The notes under the pieces were generated by a model that made no database searches, was not told where the DNA came from, and saw nothing but the letters and a program-made list of their open reading frames with translations. The position numbers and the translations under genes are program-made. From Bacteroidia bacterium (GTDB lineage: Bacteria; Bacteroidota; Bacteroidia; Bacteroidales; VadinHA17): a stretch of DNA of 64,000 nucleotides. Positions within the stretch are counted from its first letter, which is position 1; each line of letters opens with the position of its first letter. This document shows positions 43,884-52,411 of the stretch, piece after piece. The DNA lies in the NCBI GenBank assembly GCA_026391215.1, contig JAPLDX010000106.1:1-64000 (forward strand), in the 5' to 3' direction.

Positions 43884-44876
43884 TTAAGTGAGGTTTTTAT
43901 AAATCGTATGGCGTAAAATAGCTTCCAGTGCAAGAATCAGGAAAGCTATGATAGCCGGTAACATAAATTTTTCCTCTTTACGTGTGAATTGCCTGACATC
44001 AATCTTTGACTTTTCCAGCTTGTCTATTTCCGCATAAACCTGGACAAGCTTATCATTGTCAGTAGCTCTGAAATAATTGCCGCCTGTTTTTGATGCAATT
44101 TCCTTCAATATAGCTTCATCAATCTCTACCTGCATGTTCTGGTACTGAACTCCAAAAGGTGTCTGGACAGGATAAGGAGCAGTGCCACGGGTGCCTACTC
44201 CTATTGTATAAACCCTTATTCTATATGTCTTTGCGATATCTGCAGCAGTAGATGGAGCAATATCGCCTCTGTTATTGACTCCGTCGGTCAATAGAATTAT
44301 GACTTTGCTGATAGCCTCTGAATCCTTGATCCTGTTTATTGCAGTTGCAAGGCCGTTTCCGATTGCTGTTCCATCTTCAATCATCCCGCTCTGTATCTCC
44401 CTCATCAGGTTTATCAGAACGGCATGGTCTGTAGTAAGAGGACACTGTGTAAAGCTTTCCCCACTGAATACAACCAGTCCGAGCCGGTCATAAGGACGGC
44501 CTGAAATGAACTCAGTTGCAACATTCTTTGATGCCTCAAGCCTGTCGGGTTTAAAATCACGGGCAAGCATGCTTCCTGAAATATCAAGGGCAAGCATGAT
44601 ATCTATCCCTTCAGTAATCTCATTCTGAAATTGATCTGTCTTCTGTGGACGGGCAAGAACGATTATCAACAATGTTATTGCAATAATTCGTAATGCAAAT
44701 AGAATATGTCTTAGATAGTGCCTGAATGTCTTCCCGACCCTGTCAAATTGTTCAAGTCCTGGCATGTGCAATGAGGCAGATGTTTTTTGCTGTCTCAGGA
44801 TATAAAAGGCAATCATTCCCGGAATTAAAACCAGAAGCCAGAGGAACAGAGGTTCGGCGTATGTTATTCCGTTCAT
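43884..44876 (-). CDS. batA: BatA: membrane-anchored von Willebrand factor A protein
   Basis: 330 residues. Membrane segments near 8-26 and 58-78, VWA domain with MIDAS ALDISGSMLARDFKPDRL (DxSxS) and LLTDGVNNRGDI, and a C-terminal membrane segment (about 305-322). Similar in plan to BatB and encoded 11 bases upstream of it. Its start overlaps the preceding gene by ATGA, in line with a single transcript. Confidence 0.88.
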   Translation of the reverse strand: MNGITYAEPLFLWLLVLIPGMIAFYILRQQKTSASLHMPGLEQFDRVGKTFRHYLRHILFALRIIAITLLIIVLARPQKTDQFQNEITEGIDIMLALDISGSMLARDFKPDRLEASKNVATEFISGRPYDRLGLVVFSGESFTQCPLTTDHAVLINLMREIQSGMIEDGTAIGNGLATAINRIKDSEAISKVIILLTDGVNNRGDIAPSTAADIAKTYRIRVYTIGVGTRGTAPYPVQTPFGVQYQNMQVEIDEAILKEIASKTGGNYFRATDNDKLVQVYAEIDKLEKSKIDVRQFTRKEEKFMLPAIIAFLILALEAILRHTIYKNLT

Positions 44877-45829
44877 GATTTCATTTCGTTTTGTTCTTCC
44901 GTAACCATTGTGGCTTCAACAAATGCCCAGGAACTCTGAAAATGAGTATCATTTTCAGCAGGCTCAGGTTTGTATTTTGCAAATTTCACAAGGTCGGAAC
45001 CATTAAGGATTGTCTTTAGATTCGTATATAAATTGTCCTTTTTAAATCCGGTCTTCACAAGAGCTTCGAGGGTTTCAGAAGTCGTTAGTTCAAGGGAATA
45101 AACTCCATATCTGTTTTCAAGGTACTGGCGCAATATTTCAGTAAGCCTTGAATAGTAAAGTTTTACCTCTCCCTTTTGCCATACCTGTTCATCCCTTAGT
45201 TTTTCGAGATCCCTGAAGGCAATTACATGAGCAGGATCGGGATTTATGATAGTTTCAGGTTCCTTTTTCTGTCTTTTTAATCTGCGCAGTAGCCTTACAA
45301 CGACCCATATCGCTGCGGCTGAAAGAGCTGTAATAAGAACCCACGGGAGTATCTCTCCAATGGTAACAGGTGCCCTGTAGGGCTTTATTATGTCAAAGAT
45401 ATTTGCTGAAGTATCAGCAGGAGCAATTTTCACCCTCATCACTTCAAGAGGAGAATATCCTGAGTAAAATCTTTTTATTCCTGATTCTTTTCTTATTTCA
45501 GCAAAGGTCGGGGGTGCCTGATATAATCCTGAATCAAAAGATGTTATAAGATACCTGCTGAATATTTTAAGCCGCTCCTTTCCGATTGTGGTACTGTCAA
45601 AAACTGGTCCTGAGAGTATCTCAATATTTTTACATAGAGTGTCTTTCAGCAGAGGAAACTCAAGTACGAGATCTGCAGGCTGATCGACTGTGATCGTATA
45701 ATTGATCTGATCGCCTACATAGATCCTTGAGCTGTCAAAAGCAGCAGTTACGTAAACATCCTGTCCCTTCGAAGCTGAAAACGCTCCTGTAAGCAGCCAC
45801 ATAAGTACTAATGACCGTCTCATTTTCAT
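44873..45829 (-). CDS. Bat-operon membrane protein of DUF4381/BatD-N-like type
   Basis: 318 residues. Signal peptide (to about 22), an Ig-like periplasmic domain (VYVTAAFDSSRIYVGDQINYTITV), a membrane segment (about 165-185), and a helical cytoplasmic domain (LEKLRDEQVWQKGEVKLYYSRLTEILRQYLENRYGV) as in DUF4381 proteins of Bat/MoxR operons. It is usually found between the DUF58 gene and batA, as here. Function presumed to be coupling of the VWA proteins to the membrane. Confidence 0.7.
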   Translation of the reverse strand: MKMRRSLVLMWLLTGAFSASKGQDVYVTAAFDSSRIYVGDQINYTITVDQPADLVLEFPLLKDTLCKNIEILSGPVFDSTTIGKERLKIFSRYLITSFDSGLYQAPPTFAEIRKESGIKRFYSGYSPLEVMRVKIAPADTSANIFDIIKPYRAPVTIGEILPWVLITALSAAAIWVVVRLLRRLKRQKKEPETIINPDPAHVIAFRDLEKLRDEQVWQKGEVKLYYSRLTEILRQYLENRYGVYSLELTTSETLEALVKTGFKKDNLYTNLKTILNGSDLVKFAKYKPEPAENDTHFQSSWAFVEATMVTEEQNEMKS

Positions 45830-46689
45830 CTGCTCTCAAATAACCTGATCAGCGGCTTAACATAATCTTCACCTGTACTCATAAAAGCCGAGTCAACACC
45901 GCATTTTGTAAACACATTCTTAATCTTTACAACATGATCTTCCCACCATTTTCTGTATGTTTCCCTGGCTTTTCCTGATGATGTATCTATCCATTTTTCA
46001 GCCCCTGTTTCAGAATCTGTTATTTTAGTCAATCCTATGTCAGGTAATGATGTCTCAACCTTGTCATATACTTTTATAGCCGCAATATCATGCTTATTTG
46101 AAGCAATACGCAGAGCTTCCTCAAAATCCGGCGCTATAAAATCAGAAATAATGAAAGCTGTGCACCTTTTCTTTATTGCATTGGTCAGAAAACGCAAAGG
46201 TTCATCAAGATCTGTCCTGTTGCTTTCCGACCGGAAGCCAAGAAGCTCCCTTATTATTCTGAGAATATGTTTTCGGCCCTTCTGAGGAGGTATGAATTTC
46301 TCAACCTTATCGGTAAAGAAGATCACTCCTATTTTATCGTTGTTGAATATAGCAGAGAATGAGAGTACTGCTGCCACCTCAGTCATCACATCGCGCTTGA
46401 AGCTTACAGTAGTGCCGAAATTTCCTGAACCGCTTACGTCAATCAGAAGCATGACAGTCAGTTCCCGTTCTTCTTCAAATATTTTCACATATGGATGGTT
46501 AAATCTCGCAGTAACATTCCAGTCAATGCTTCTTATATCATCACCATACTGATATTCTCTCACTTCGCTGAAGGCAATGCCTCTCCCCTTAAAGGCGCTA
46601 TGGTACTCCCCGGCAAAAATATGCCTGGTCAGTCCCCTGGCCTTTATTTCAATCCTCCGTACTTTTTTTAATAAGTCTGTCTCTTCCAT
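45826..46689 (-). CDS. DUF58 protein with VWA-like fold
   Basis: 287 residues. The DUF58 signature GRGIAFSEVREYQYGDDIRSIDWNVTARF is near residues 34-62, followed by MLLIDVSGSGNFG (a degenerate MIDAS DxSxS) and FIISDFIA. DUF58 proteins nearly always follow a MoxR gene and are thought to be its substrate adaptor. The gene lies three bases from moxR and overlaps the following gene by four. Confidence 0.88.
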   Translation of the reverse strand: MEETDLLKKVRRIEIKARGLTRHIFAGEYHSAFKGRGIAFSEVREYQYGDDIRSIDWNVTARFNHPYVKIFEEERELTVMLLIDVSGSGNFGTTVSFKRDVMTEVAAVLSFSAIFNNDKIGVIFFTDKVEKFIPPQKGRKHILRIIRELLGFRSESNRTDLDEPLRFLTNAIKKRCTAFIISDFIAPDFEEALRIASNKHDIAAIKVYDKVETSLPDIGLTKITDSETGAEKWIDTSSGKARETYRKWWEDHVVKIKNVFTKCGVDSAFMSTGEDYVKPLIRLFESR

Positions 46690-46692
46690 ATT

Positions 46693-47688
46693 CTAAGGAA
46701 CCTCCACAACATTAAGAATCTCTGCAATTATCTTATCCTGATTAACATTTTCAGCTTCAGCTTCATAGGTCAGCCCTATCCTGTGACGCATGACATCCGG
46801 ACAGATTGCCCTGACATCTTCAGGAATAACATAGCCTCTGCGACGGATGAATGCAAAAGCTTTGGATGCAAGTGAAAGGTATATTGAGGCACGGGGTGAT
46901 GCTCCATAGGATATCATGTTTTTAAATGCAGGCAAACCAAATTTTTCAGGATTCCGGCTGGCAAAAACGATATTCAGTATGTAGTTTTCAATTTTTTCAT
47001 CCATATATACTTCCCTGACAGTATCCCTGGCTCGTATGATGTCAGAAGTTTTAAGAACGGAATTGGTTCTTGGAAAATCTTTTGCCAGGTTTTCCCTTAT
47101 TATAAGCTTTTCCTCATCCATTGTAGGATAATCAATAACTACTTTCATCATGAACCTATCGACCTGGGCTTCAGGAAGAGGGTAAGTTCCCTCCTGCTCT
47201 ATCGGGTTTTGAGTGGCAAGCACAAGGAATGGCTCATCAAGCTTGAATGTGGATTCACCGATTGTGATCTGCCTCTCCTGCATGGCTTCAAGCAAGGCGC
47301 TCTGTACTTTTGCAGGTGACCGGTTTATTTCATCTGCAAGAATGAAATTCGCAAAAACTGGTCCTTTCTTGACAATGAATTCTTCCTTCTTCTGACTATA
47401 GATCATTGTTCCGATAAGGTCTGCGGGAAGAAGATCAGGAGTAAACTGTATTCTGCTGAATTTTGCATCAATGATTGCGCCAAGTGATTTTATGGCAAGC
47501 GTTTTGGCTAGTCCAGGGACTCCTTCAAGAAGAATATGACCATTGGCCAGAAGCCCTATCATCAGGCTGTCTGTAAGGTGTTTCTGCCCTATTATCACTT
47601 TATTCATCTCCATACGGATAATATCGACAAAAGCACTCTCTTTTTCGATTTTTTCATTAAGGATCCTTATGTCAGTTGTCTGCTCCAT
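46693..47688 (-). CDS. MoxR-family AAA+ ATPase
   Basis: 331 residues. Walker A variant GVPGLAKT (about 56-63), Walker B ILADEINR, sensor 1 LATQNPIEQEGTYPLPEAQVDRF, and the C-terminal lid with GASPRASIYLSLASKAFAFIRRRGYVIPEDVRAI. MoxR ATPases act as chaperones that activate or insert cofactors into partners, with VWA proteins as adaptors. First gene of the Bat operon; the 77 bases upstream should contain its promoter, but no perfect TAnnTTTG element was seen. Confidence 0.93.
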   Translation of the reverse strand: MEQTTDIRILNEKIEKESAFVDIIRMEMNKVIIGQKHLTDSLMIGLLANGHILLEGVPGLAKTLAIKSLGAIIDAKFSRIQFTPDLLPADLIGTMIYSQKKEEFIVKKGPVFANFILADEINRSPAKVQSALLEAMQERQITIGESTFKLDEPFLVLATQNPIEQEGTYPLPEAQVDRFMMKVVIDYPTMDEEKLIIRENLAKDFPRTNSVLKTSDIIRARDTVREVYMDEKIENYILNIVFASRNPEKFGLPAFKNMISYGASPRASIYLSLASKAFAFIRRRGYVIPEDVRAICPDVMRHRIGLTYEAEAENVNQDKIIAEILNVVEVP

Positions 47689-47765
47689 GGTTTATGTATT
47701 TTAATCTATCGAATCATTTTGCTGCAAAAGAAGCTGCCTATTTACTAAAGAGGTGTTAAGGAGTG

Positions 47766-48953
47766 TTAAATTTCTGTTAATTGTGCGGATAGCGGGTTCC
47801 AACTGAAGCCTGACCTCATGGAACATCTTACCGCGAGCATCAGCATAAGCGGTATGAAAGCGGTGTTAAAAGCGCTGGGAAATACTATCTGTATGGCGAA
47901 TATCAGAAGCGAAAGGAATAATACAATTTTGAACCATGTATACCACTCCTTATTCAGGATCAGGCTGACTAGGCACAATATAATAAACGGACTTAGCCAT
48001 ATAATATTCAGGTTCCATTTCATCTGCTGATGATCGGTAAAGAAATTAAAGAAGATCATCATAAGCGCCAGAAGTGAAAAGAATGAAAAGATAACCAGAT
48101 CAATAGCTTTGTTGGCAGTTCTTCCTCTTACAGTCGCAGATAATACTATAATTATTATCAGGAGCAGTGAAAAGATAAACATGGGTGAAGTAAAAAATCC
48201 GGGTTTTGTTTCCGGTGGATCAAATTCAAGAAGATATGACGGATTCTGGAGAAGAGGTACCATTTTACCATTCCTGTTAACCACCGTATGGGATAATCCT
48301 TCCTTAAGATCAATAGGAAGGAACATTCTGTCTCTTAAACTGGCTTTTTTGTCCCCGGGTGTGCCCATCAGGAAGTCTATACCCATCTGAAGCCAGGGGT
48401 ATGGCTGCTGATATTCATTAACCTTTTCCCTGAATGTCGGGATATCTTTTGAAATTTCAGGAGGGTATTTAAGCTTTTCTCCGACTGATTTCTCAAGCAG
48501 ATCCCTTATACGCGTTGAACAATCATCATAGAAAAAGTCGTACCTGTATTTTCTGTTCTCCGGTTTAAGGTTTTCGGTTATCAGAGCAAAAAGAATCTCA
48601 ATCTCACCAGGTTCCAGGTTAATTTTTTGCTGGATAACTGATCTCTTCTCAAGAAAATAGTCCTGGAGAAACCTGTCAAATGAATAGACTCCAAGCATAT
48701 ATTCGAGACGGCCTTTGGCAAATTTCCAGGCAAAGTTAGGTGTGGCAAAATCAAATACGCCCCAGTTATAGGCCATATCGAGGTTTTCCGAAGGAATTAC
48801 GATTCGCAGGGCACTGTGCCCGTAAATTGAATACGTTTCGGTACCCGGGGAACAGGTGACAAGATAGACTTCTGCTCCAGGGGATTGTTGCGAAAAGAGA
48901 TTATAATTTACTGATATTAAAAGTATTAACAGAATAAAGCTTATCTTTTTCAT
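47766..48953 (-). CDS. DUF4105 membrane protein, possible Cys-His acyltransferase/peptidase fold
   Basis: 395 residues from ATG 48953. Signal peptide, then the DUF4105 domain with TYSIYGHSALRI (candidate catalytic His) and YDFFYDDCSTRIRDLL (candidate catalytic Cys), and four to five membrane segments in the last 150 residues. The Cys/His arrangement resembles NlpC/P60-like enzymes. I recall, without being able to check, that some DUF4105 proteins have been linked to lipoprotein N-acylation; if so it would modify the many lipoproteins of this organism. Confidence 0.75.
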   Translation of the reverse strand: MKKISFILLILLISVNYNLFSQQSPGAEVYLVTCSPGTETYSIYGHSALRIVIPSENLDMAYNWGVFDFATPNFAWKFAKGRLEYMLGVYSFDRFLQDYFLEKRSVIQQKINLEPGEIEILFALITENLKPENRKYRYDFFYDDCSTRIRDLLEKSVGEKLKYPPEISKDIPTFREKVNEYQQPYPWLQMGIDFLMGTPGDKKASLRDRMFLPIDLKEGLSHTVVNRNGKMVPLLQNPSYLLEFDPPETKPGFFTSPMFIFSLLLIIIIVLSATVRGRTANKAIDLVIFSFFSLLALMMIFFNFFTDHQQMKWNLNIIWLSPFIILCLVSLILNKEWYTWFKIVLFLSLLIFAIQIVFPSAFNTAFIPLMLMLAVRCSMRSGFSWNPLSAQLTEI

Positions 48954-49084
48954 AAAAAGATTCTTTGAATGAATCATAATAATATACGAATGTGCGAATA
49001 AGTATGCTATTTGCAGTTAAAACTGTGTATTTTTTTTCAAAGTGAGGATTAGTTATATTTTTGAGCTGGTTTTAATTTTACGAC

Positions 49085-49900
49085 ATGATTTTTGAAGGTT
49101 GGACAGATAGAAGTCCGGTTTTCCTGGCTTTGATAGCAACACTGTTTACGTATGGCTTTACTGCTCTGGGAGCAGGAATGGTGTTCTTTTTCAAGAATAT
49201 CAATAAAAAGATCCTCAATTCAATGCTGGGATTTGCTGCCGGAGTGATGATTGCAGCCAGTTTCTGGTCACTTTTAAAACCTGCAATAGAAATGTCTGAA
49301 GCAGCAGGGAATAATTCATGGATGCCAGCTGTGATCGGCTTCCTCGCAGGCGGATTATTCTTATACTTGATGGACAAGCTTTTACCTCACCTGCATCATA
49401 ATTTATCTATTGATAAAGCCGAAGGGATAAAAACATCGTGGCAGAGGAGTGTGCTGCTCGTCCTTGCAATTACATTGCATAATATACCGGAAGGCCTGGC
49501 GGTAGGAGTTGCTTTTGGGGCACTGGCGAGCAATTCAGGCGAAGGGATGATAGCTGGTGCCTTAGTGCTTGCTCTGGGAATCGGCATTCAGAATTTTCCG
49601 GAAGGCGCTGCCGTTTCTATTCCTTTGCGGCGTGAAGGGTTCTCAAGAATGAAATCATTCTGGTACGGCCAGCTGTCAGGCATTGTTGAGCCGATAGCCG
49701 GAGTGGCCGGAGCTCTTGCTGTAGTGGCAATAAAACCAATCCTTCCTTATGCATTATCGTTTGCTGCAGGTGCCATGATATTTGTCGTTGTGGAAGAGCT
49801 GATCCCTGAATCTCAGACCGGAAATGAAACCGACCTTTCAACGATCGGAGCTATACTTGGGTTTGCAGTAATGATGCTGCTGGATGTTGCTTTAGGGTAA
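49085..49900 (+). CDS. ZIP-family metal transporter
   Basis: 271 residues with eight membrane segments. The metal-binding segments IV and V carry ITLHNIPEGLAVGVAFG (HNIPEG) and IGIQNFPEGAAVSIPL (NFPEG), and a His-rich loop (LLPHLHHN) precedes them, as in GufA/ZupT-type ZIP proteins. It imports zinc, iron or another divalent metal. It reads away from the DUF4105 gene and 20 bases precede the next gene. Confidence 0.9.
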   Translation: MIFEGWTDRSPVFLALIATLFTYGFTALGAGMVFFFKNINKKILNSMLGFAAGVMIAASFWSLLKPAIEMSEAAGNNSWMPAVIGFLAGGLFLYLMDKLLPHLHHNLSIDKAEGIKTSWQRSVLLVLAITLHNIPEGLAVGVAFGALASNSGEGMIAGALVLALGIGIQNFPEGAAVSIPLRREGFSRMKSFWYGQLSGIVEPIAGVAGALAVVAIKPILPYALSFAAGAMIFVVVEELIPESQTGNETDLSTIGAILGFAVMMLLDVALG

Positions 49901-49920
49901 TAATTATAATAACTTAAAAT

Positions 49921-50715
49921 ATGAAAACGAGAATCAGCTTTATCATAATATCATTATCCCTGTTTATTATGAGTTGTAAGGAAAAAGAACAACTCCCGAT
50001 CACTGACCTGCATATTCATTTAAAAGGAGATTTCAGCATTGACGATGCTGTCAAAAAATCCCAGGCAGAAAATATCAAATATGGTATCGCATTCAACTGT
50101 GGATTGAAATTCCCTGTTCACCAGGACAGCCAGATTGATTCCGTGATTCTGACAATGAAAGATTATCCCCAATTTCTTTTAGGCATGCAGGCTGAAGGAA
50201 GAGAATGGGTAAATATGTTTTCAAAGGAATCCATGCAGAAGTTTGATTATGTATTTACTGATGCAATGACTTTTACAGACGAAAAAGGCAGAAGGAACAG
50301 AATATGGATGAAGAACGAGACATGGATTGATAATGAGGAGGAATTCATGAATTATCTTGTAAGGACTATTGTGAAGATCATGAATGAAGAGCCTATTAAC
50401 ATTTATGTAAATCCCACATTTCTTCCTGAACAGATGGCCGGCAGATATGACATCTTCTGGACAAATGAGAGGATGTATAAAGTTATACAGGCTGCGAAAA
50501 TGAATAATATTGCAATAGAGATCAACAACAGGTACAGGATCCCTTCATCTGAGTTCATTAAGAGGGCAAGAAATGCCGGTGTTAAATTCACTGTTGGTAC
50601 AAATAACCTGGACAGCAATTTTTCAGGAGCAGAATATGCCCGTGAAATGATTAAAGAATGCAGCCTGACAGAAGAGGATTTTTACAAACCTTTTAATAAA
50701 AGGCAGAATGGATAA
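49921..50715 (+). CDS. PHP-like metal-dependent hydrolase lipoprotein
   Basis: 264 residues. The signal ends in lipobox FIMSC (Cys19). The mature protein begins ITDLHIHLKGDF, an amidohydrolase/PHP-type HxH motif, followed by KYGIAFNCGLKF, FTDAMTF and VKFTVGTNN, compatible with a TIM-barrel-like phosphoesterase or amidohydrolase. Substrate unknown. It overlaps the M50 protease gene by eight bases. Confidence 0.6.
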   Translation: MKTRISFIIISLSLFIMSCKEKEQLPITDLHIHLKGDFSIDDAVKKSQAENIKYGIAFNCGLKFPVHQDSQIDSVILTMKDYPQFLLGMQAEGREWVNMFSKESMQKFDYVFTDAMTFTDEKGRRNRIWMKNETWIDNEEEFMNYLVRTIVKIMNEEPINIYVNPTFLPEQMAGRYDIFWTNERMYKVIQAAKMNNIAIEINNRYRIPSSEFIKRARNAGVKFTVGTNNLDSNFSGAEYAREMIKECSLTEEDFYKPFNKRQNG

Positions 50716-51355
50716 TTTTGATCTGTTCAGGACATTAAAGTTCCTTCCGGGTATAATTCTTGGGCTCACCATTCATGAGTTCAGCCATGCTTTCATTGCA
50801 AACAGGTGCGGTGATTCAACATCAAAGGACCAGGGCAGGGTAACACTTAATCCTTTTAAACACATTGATCCACTTGGATTTATAATGCTCCTGGTGGCTG
50901 GTTTCGGCTGGGCAAAACCGGTTGAATTTGATGAAAAGAACCTGAGAAATCCAAAAACTGATGTACTTAAAATAGCGATAGCAGGTCCGGCTTCAAATGC
51001 ATTGCTGGCAATGCTGCTTTCAGTAATCTTTGTTATTTTCAAAAACCTTGAAACGACTGATTTTTACTATGGAAAGTTCCTGATCACCGAACTGTTCGTA
51101 TATGCGATATATATAAACTGGGGACTTTTCATCTTCAATCTTATACCTATTCCCCCGCTTGATGGCTCTCATCTCCTGTTAAGTTATTTAAAGAAATTCC
51201 CTTCTTTATATAATGCTCTTTATAAATATGGAACACTGGTATTATTTGGACTCATTATTATATCAGCAATCTCGAAAGTAAACCTTCTGCCGATATGGCC
51301 GGCGATCGAGTTTCTAGGAGAAGGATTTCTTTCAGTTTTAGGATATAATTTGTAA
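50708..51355 (+). CDS. Site-2 protease-like M50 metallopeptidase
   Basis: 215 residues with about five membrane segments. Zinc motif HEFSH (about 23-27), RVTLNPFKHIDPLG, and the third-ligand motif PIPPLDGSHL are all present, so it should be an active intramembrane protease of the short YwhC/FwdE-like group without a PDZ domain. Targets are unknown; regulated proteolysis of membrane proteins is typical. A terminator follows. Confidence 0.88.
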   Translation: MDNFDLFRTLKFLPGIILGLTIHEFSHAFIANRCGDSTSKDQGRVTLNPFKHIDPLGFIMLLVAGFGWAKPVEFDEKNLRNPKTDVLKIAIAGPASNALLAMLLSVIFVIFKNLETTDFYYGKFLITELFVYAIYINWGLFIFNLIPIPPLDGSHLLLSYLKKFPSLYNALYKYGTLVLFGLIIISAISKVNLLPIWPAIEFLGEGFLSVLGYNL

Positions 51356-51380
51356 TTCAGGTAATTCTTATACTTAGAGC

Positions 51381-51408
51381 TCCTGCACTGAAATATGCAG
51401 GATTTTTT
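51381..51408 (+). terminator. Rho-independent terminator after the M50 protease gene
   Basis: TCCTGCA (51381-51387) pairs perfectly with TGCAGGA (51396-51402) around an 8-base loop and six T follow. It ends the ZIP-PHP-M50 transcript. An ATG at 51395 lies in its loop, arguing against that codon as the start of the next gene. Confidence 0.7.
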
Positions 51409-51433
51409 ATATATTAGAGGAAATAAGCTTGTT

Positions 51434-52123
51434 GTGAAGAACCTTCTGCTTATACAAATATTAATTATGGCAGGCTGCTTTGTTCCACAGACCGATAAGT
51501 ATGAATCACAAAGGCAAAAAATGGTTGAAACCCAAATCCGGAAAAGAGGTATTACAAATCCGGAGGTTCTCGATGCAATGAGAAAAGTGCCGAGGCATCT
51601 TTTCGTCCCGAAGGATTATGAAAATGACGCCTATAATGATTATCCTCTCCCGATAGGGTATGGACAAACTATTTCACAACCATTTATTGTAGCATATATG
51701 ACAGAGGCTGTAAAACCGGCCAACAGAAAAAATGCTCTTGAGATAGGAACAGGATCAGGCTATCAGGCTGCCATTCTGGCCGAGATAGTCGACAAAGTAT
51801 ATACAATTGAAATAGTGCCTGAACTGGCAAAAGAATCTGCTGAACGTTTAAAAAATATGGGTTATGACAATATTGTCTGCAAATTTGGTGATGGTTACCA
51901 GGGTTGGTCTGAACATGCGCCATTCGATATTATTGTCGTAACTGCAGCACCTGATCAGATTCCCCAGCCTTTAATAGATCAGCTTGCAGAAAACGGAAGG
52001 CTCATCATACCGGTCGGCTCACCCGGCGGAGTCCAGGAGCTGATTCTGGTAATTAAAAGGAACGGCAAAACTGAAACCAGACGCCTGACTTTTGTAAGAT
52101 TTGTGCCGTTTAAGAGACTTTAA
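51434..52123 (+). CDS. pcm: Protein-L-isoaspartate O-methyltransferase with lipoprotein signal
   Basis: 229 residues from GTG 51434. The first residues (KNLLLIQILIMAGC) form a lipoprotein signal with lipobox IMAGC; the ATG at 51395 would put 13 extra residues in front and lies within a terminator. The catalytic domain matches Pcm: PRHLFVP, LPIGYGQTISQPFIVAYM, SAM-binding LEIGTGSGYQAAILA, GDGYQGW, VTAAPDQIPQPLI and FVRFVPF. The enzyme repairs isoaspartyl residues using SAM. Export is odd because SAM is cytosolic; the signal may instead be an uncleaved anchor. Confidence 0.88.
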   Translation: MKNLLLIQILIMAGCFVPQTDKYESQRQKMVETQIRKRGITNPEVLDAMRKVPRHLFVPKDYENDAYNDYPLPIGYGQTISQPFIVAYMTEAVKPANRKNALEIGTGSGYQAAILAEIVDKVYTIEIVPELAKESAERLKNMGYDNIVCKFGDGYQGWSEHAPFDIIVVTAAPDQIPQPLIDQLAENGRLIIPVGSPGGVQELILVIKRNGKTETRRLTFVRFVPFKRL

Positions 52124-52171
52124 ATTATTACTTTTTACTTTTAACCTGAAAGCCGCTTTTCGCGCCTTTTG

Positions 52172-52244
52172 TGATTCCGGGGCGATTGTTCGCTCGGTTC
52201 GAACGCCCGACTCATCCCGCGTACTCGGGATTGCTCTATCCAAC
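52172..52244 (-). pseudogene. Degenerate tRNA-Arg-like remnant
   Basis: Read on the minus strand, GTTGGATAGAGCA copies the D-arm of the neighbouring tRNA-Arg, an anticodon-stem-like hairpin ATCCCG/CGGGAT follows, and the end (GGGCG TTCGAAC ... CGCCC CGGAATCA) has a T-stem and the 3' acceptor strand. The 5' acceptor strand is missing and about 12 bases are inserted in the T-loop, so it cannot be a working tRNA. It lies 8 bases beyond the T-run of the tRNA terminator. It is probably a decayed tandem copy, or the scar of an element that used the tRNA 3' end. Confidence 0.6.
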
Positions 52245-52252
52245 ATAATAAT

Positions 52253-52278
52253 AAAAAAAGACACTCTTATTGAGTGTC
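52253..52278 (-). terminator. Rho-independent terminator of the tRNA-Arg gene
   Basis: On the minus strand GACACTC pairs perfectly with GAGTGTC around a 5-base loop and seven T follow. It begins five bases after the tRNA 3' end. Confidence 0.8.
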
Positions 52279-52283
52279 CCAGG

Positions 52284-52357
<74 letters not shown>

Positions 52358-52368
52358 AAATACCGGCG

Positions 52369-52399
52369 CAAAAATACATTTTTTTTCAATTCGCGCAAT
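52369..52399 (-). promoter_or_regulatory. Promoter of the tRNA-Arg gene
   Basis: On the minus strand ATTG (52399-52396), a 19-base spacer and TATTTTTG (52376-52369) fit the Bacteroidetes -33/-7 pattern. The predicted start near 52362 is about five bases before the mature tRNA. Confidence 0.6.
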
Positions 52400-52411
52400 T
52401 CTGATCTCGGG

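Noticed and set aside
51395..51433. ATG 51395 as the start of pcm
   Set aside because: This ATG lies in the loop of a rho-independent terminator, and the residues it would add precede a clear lipoprotein signal starting at GTG 51434.
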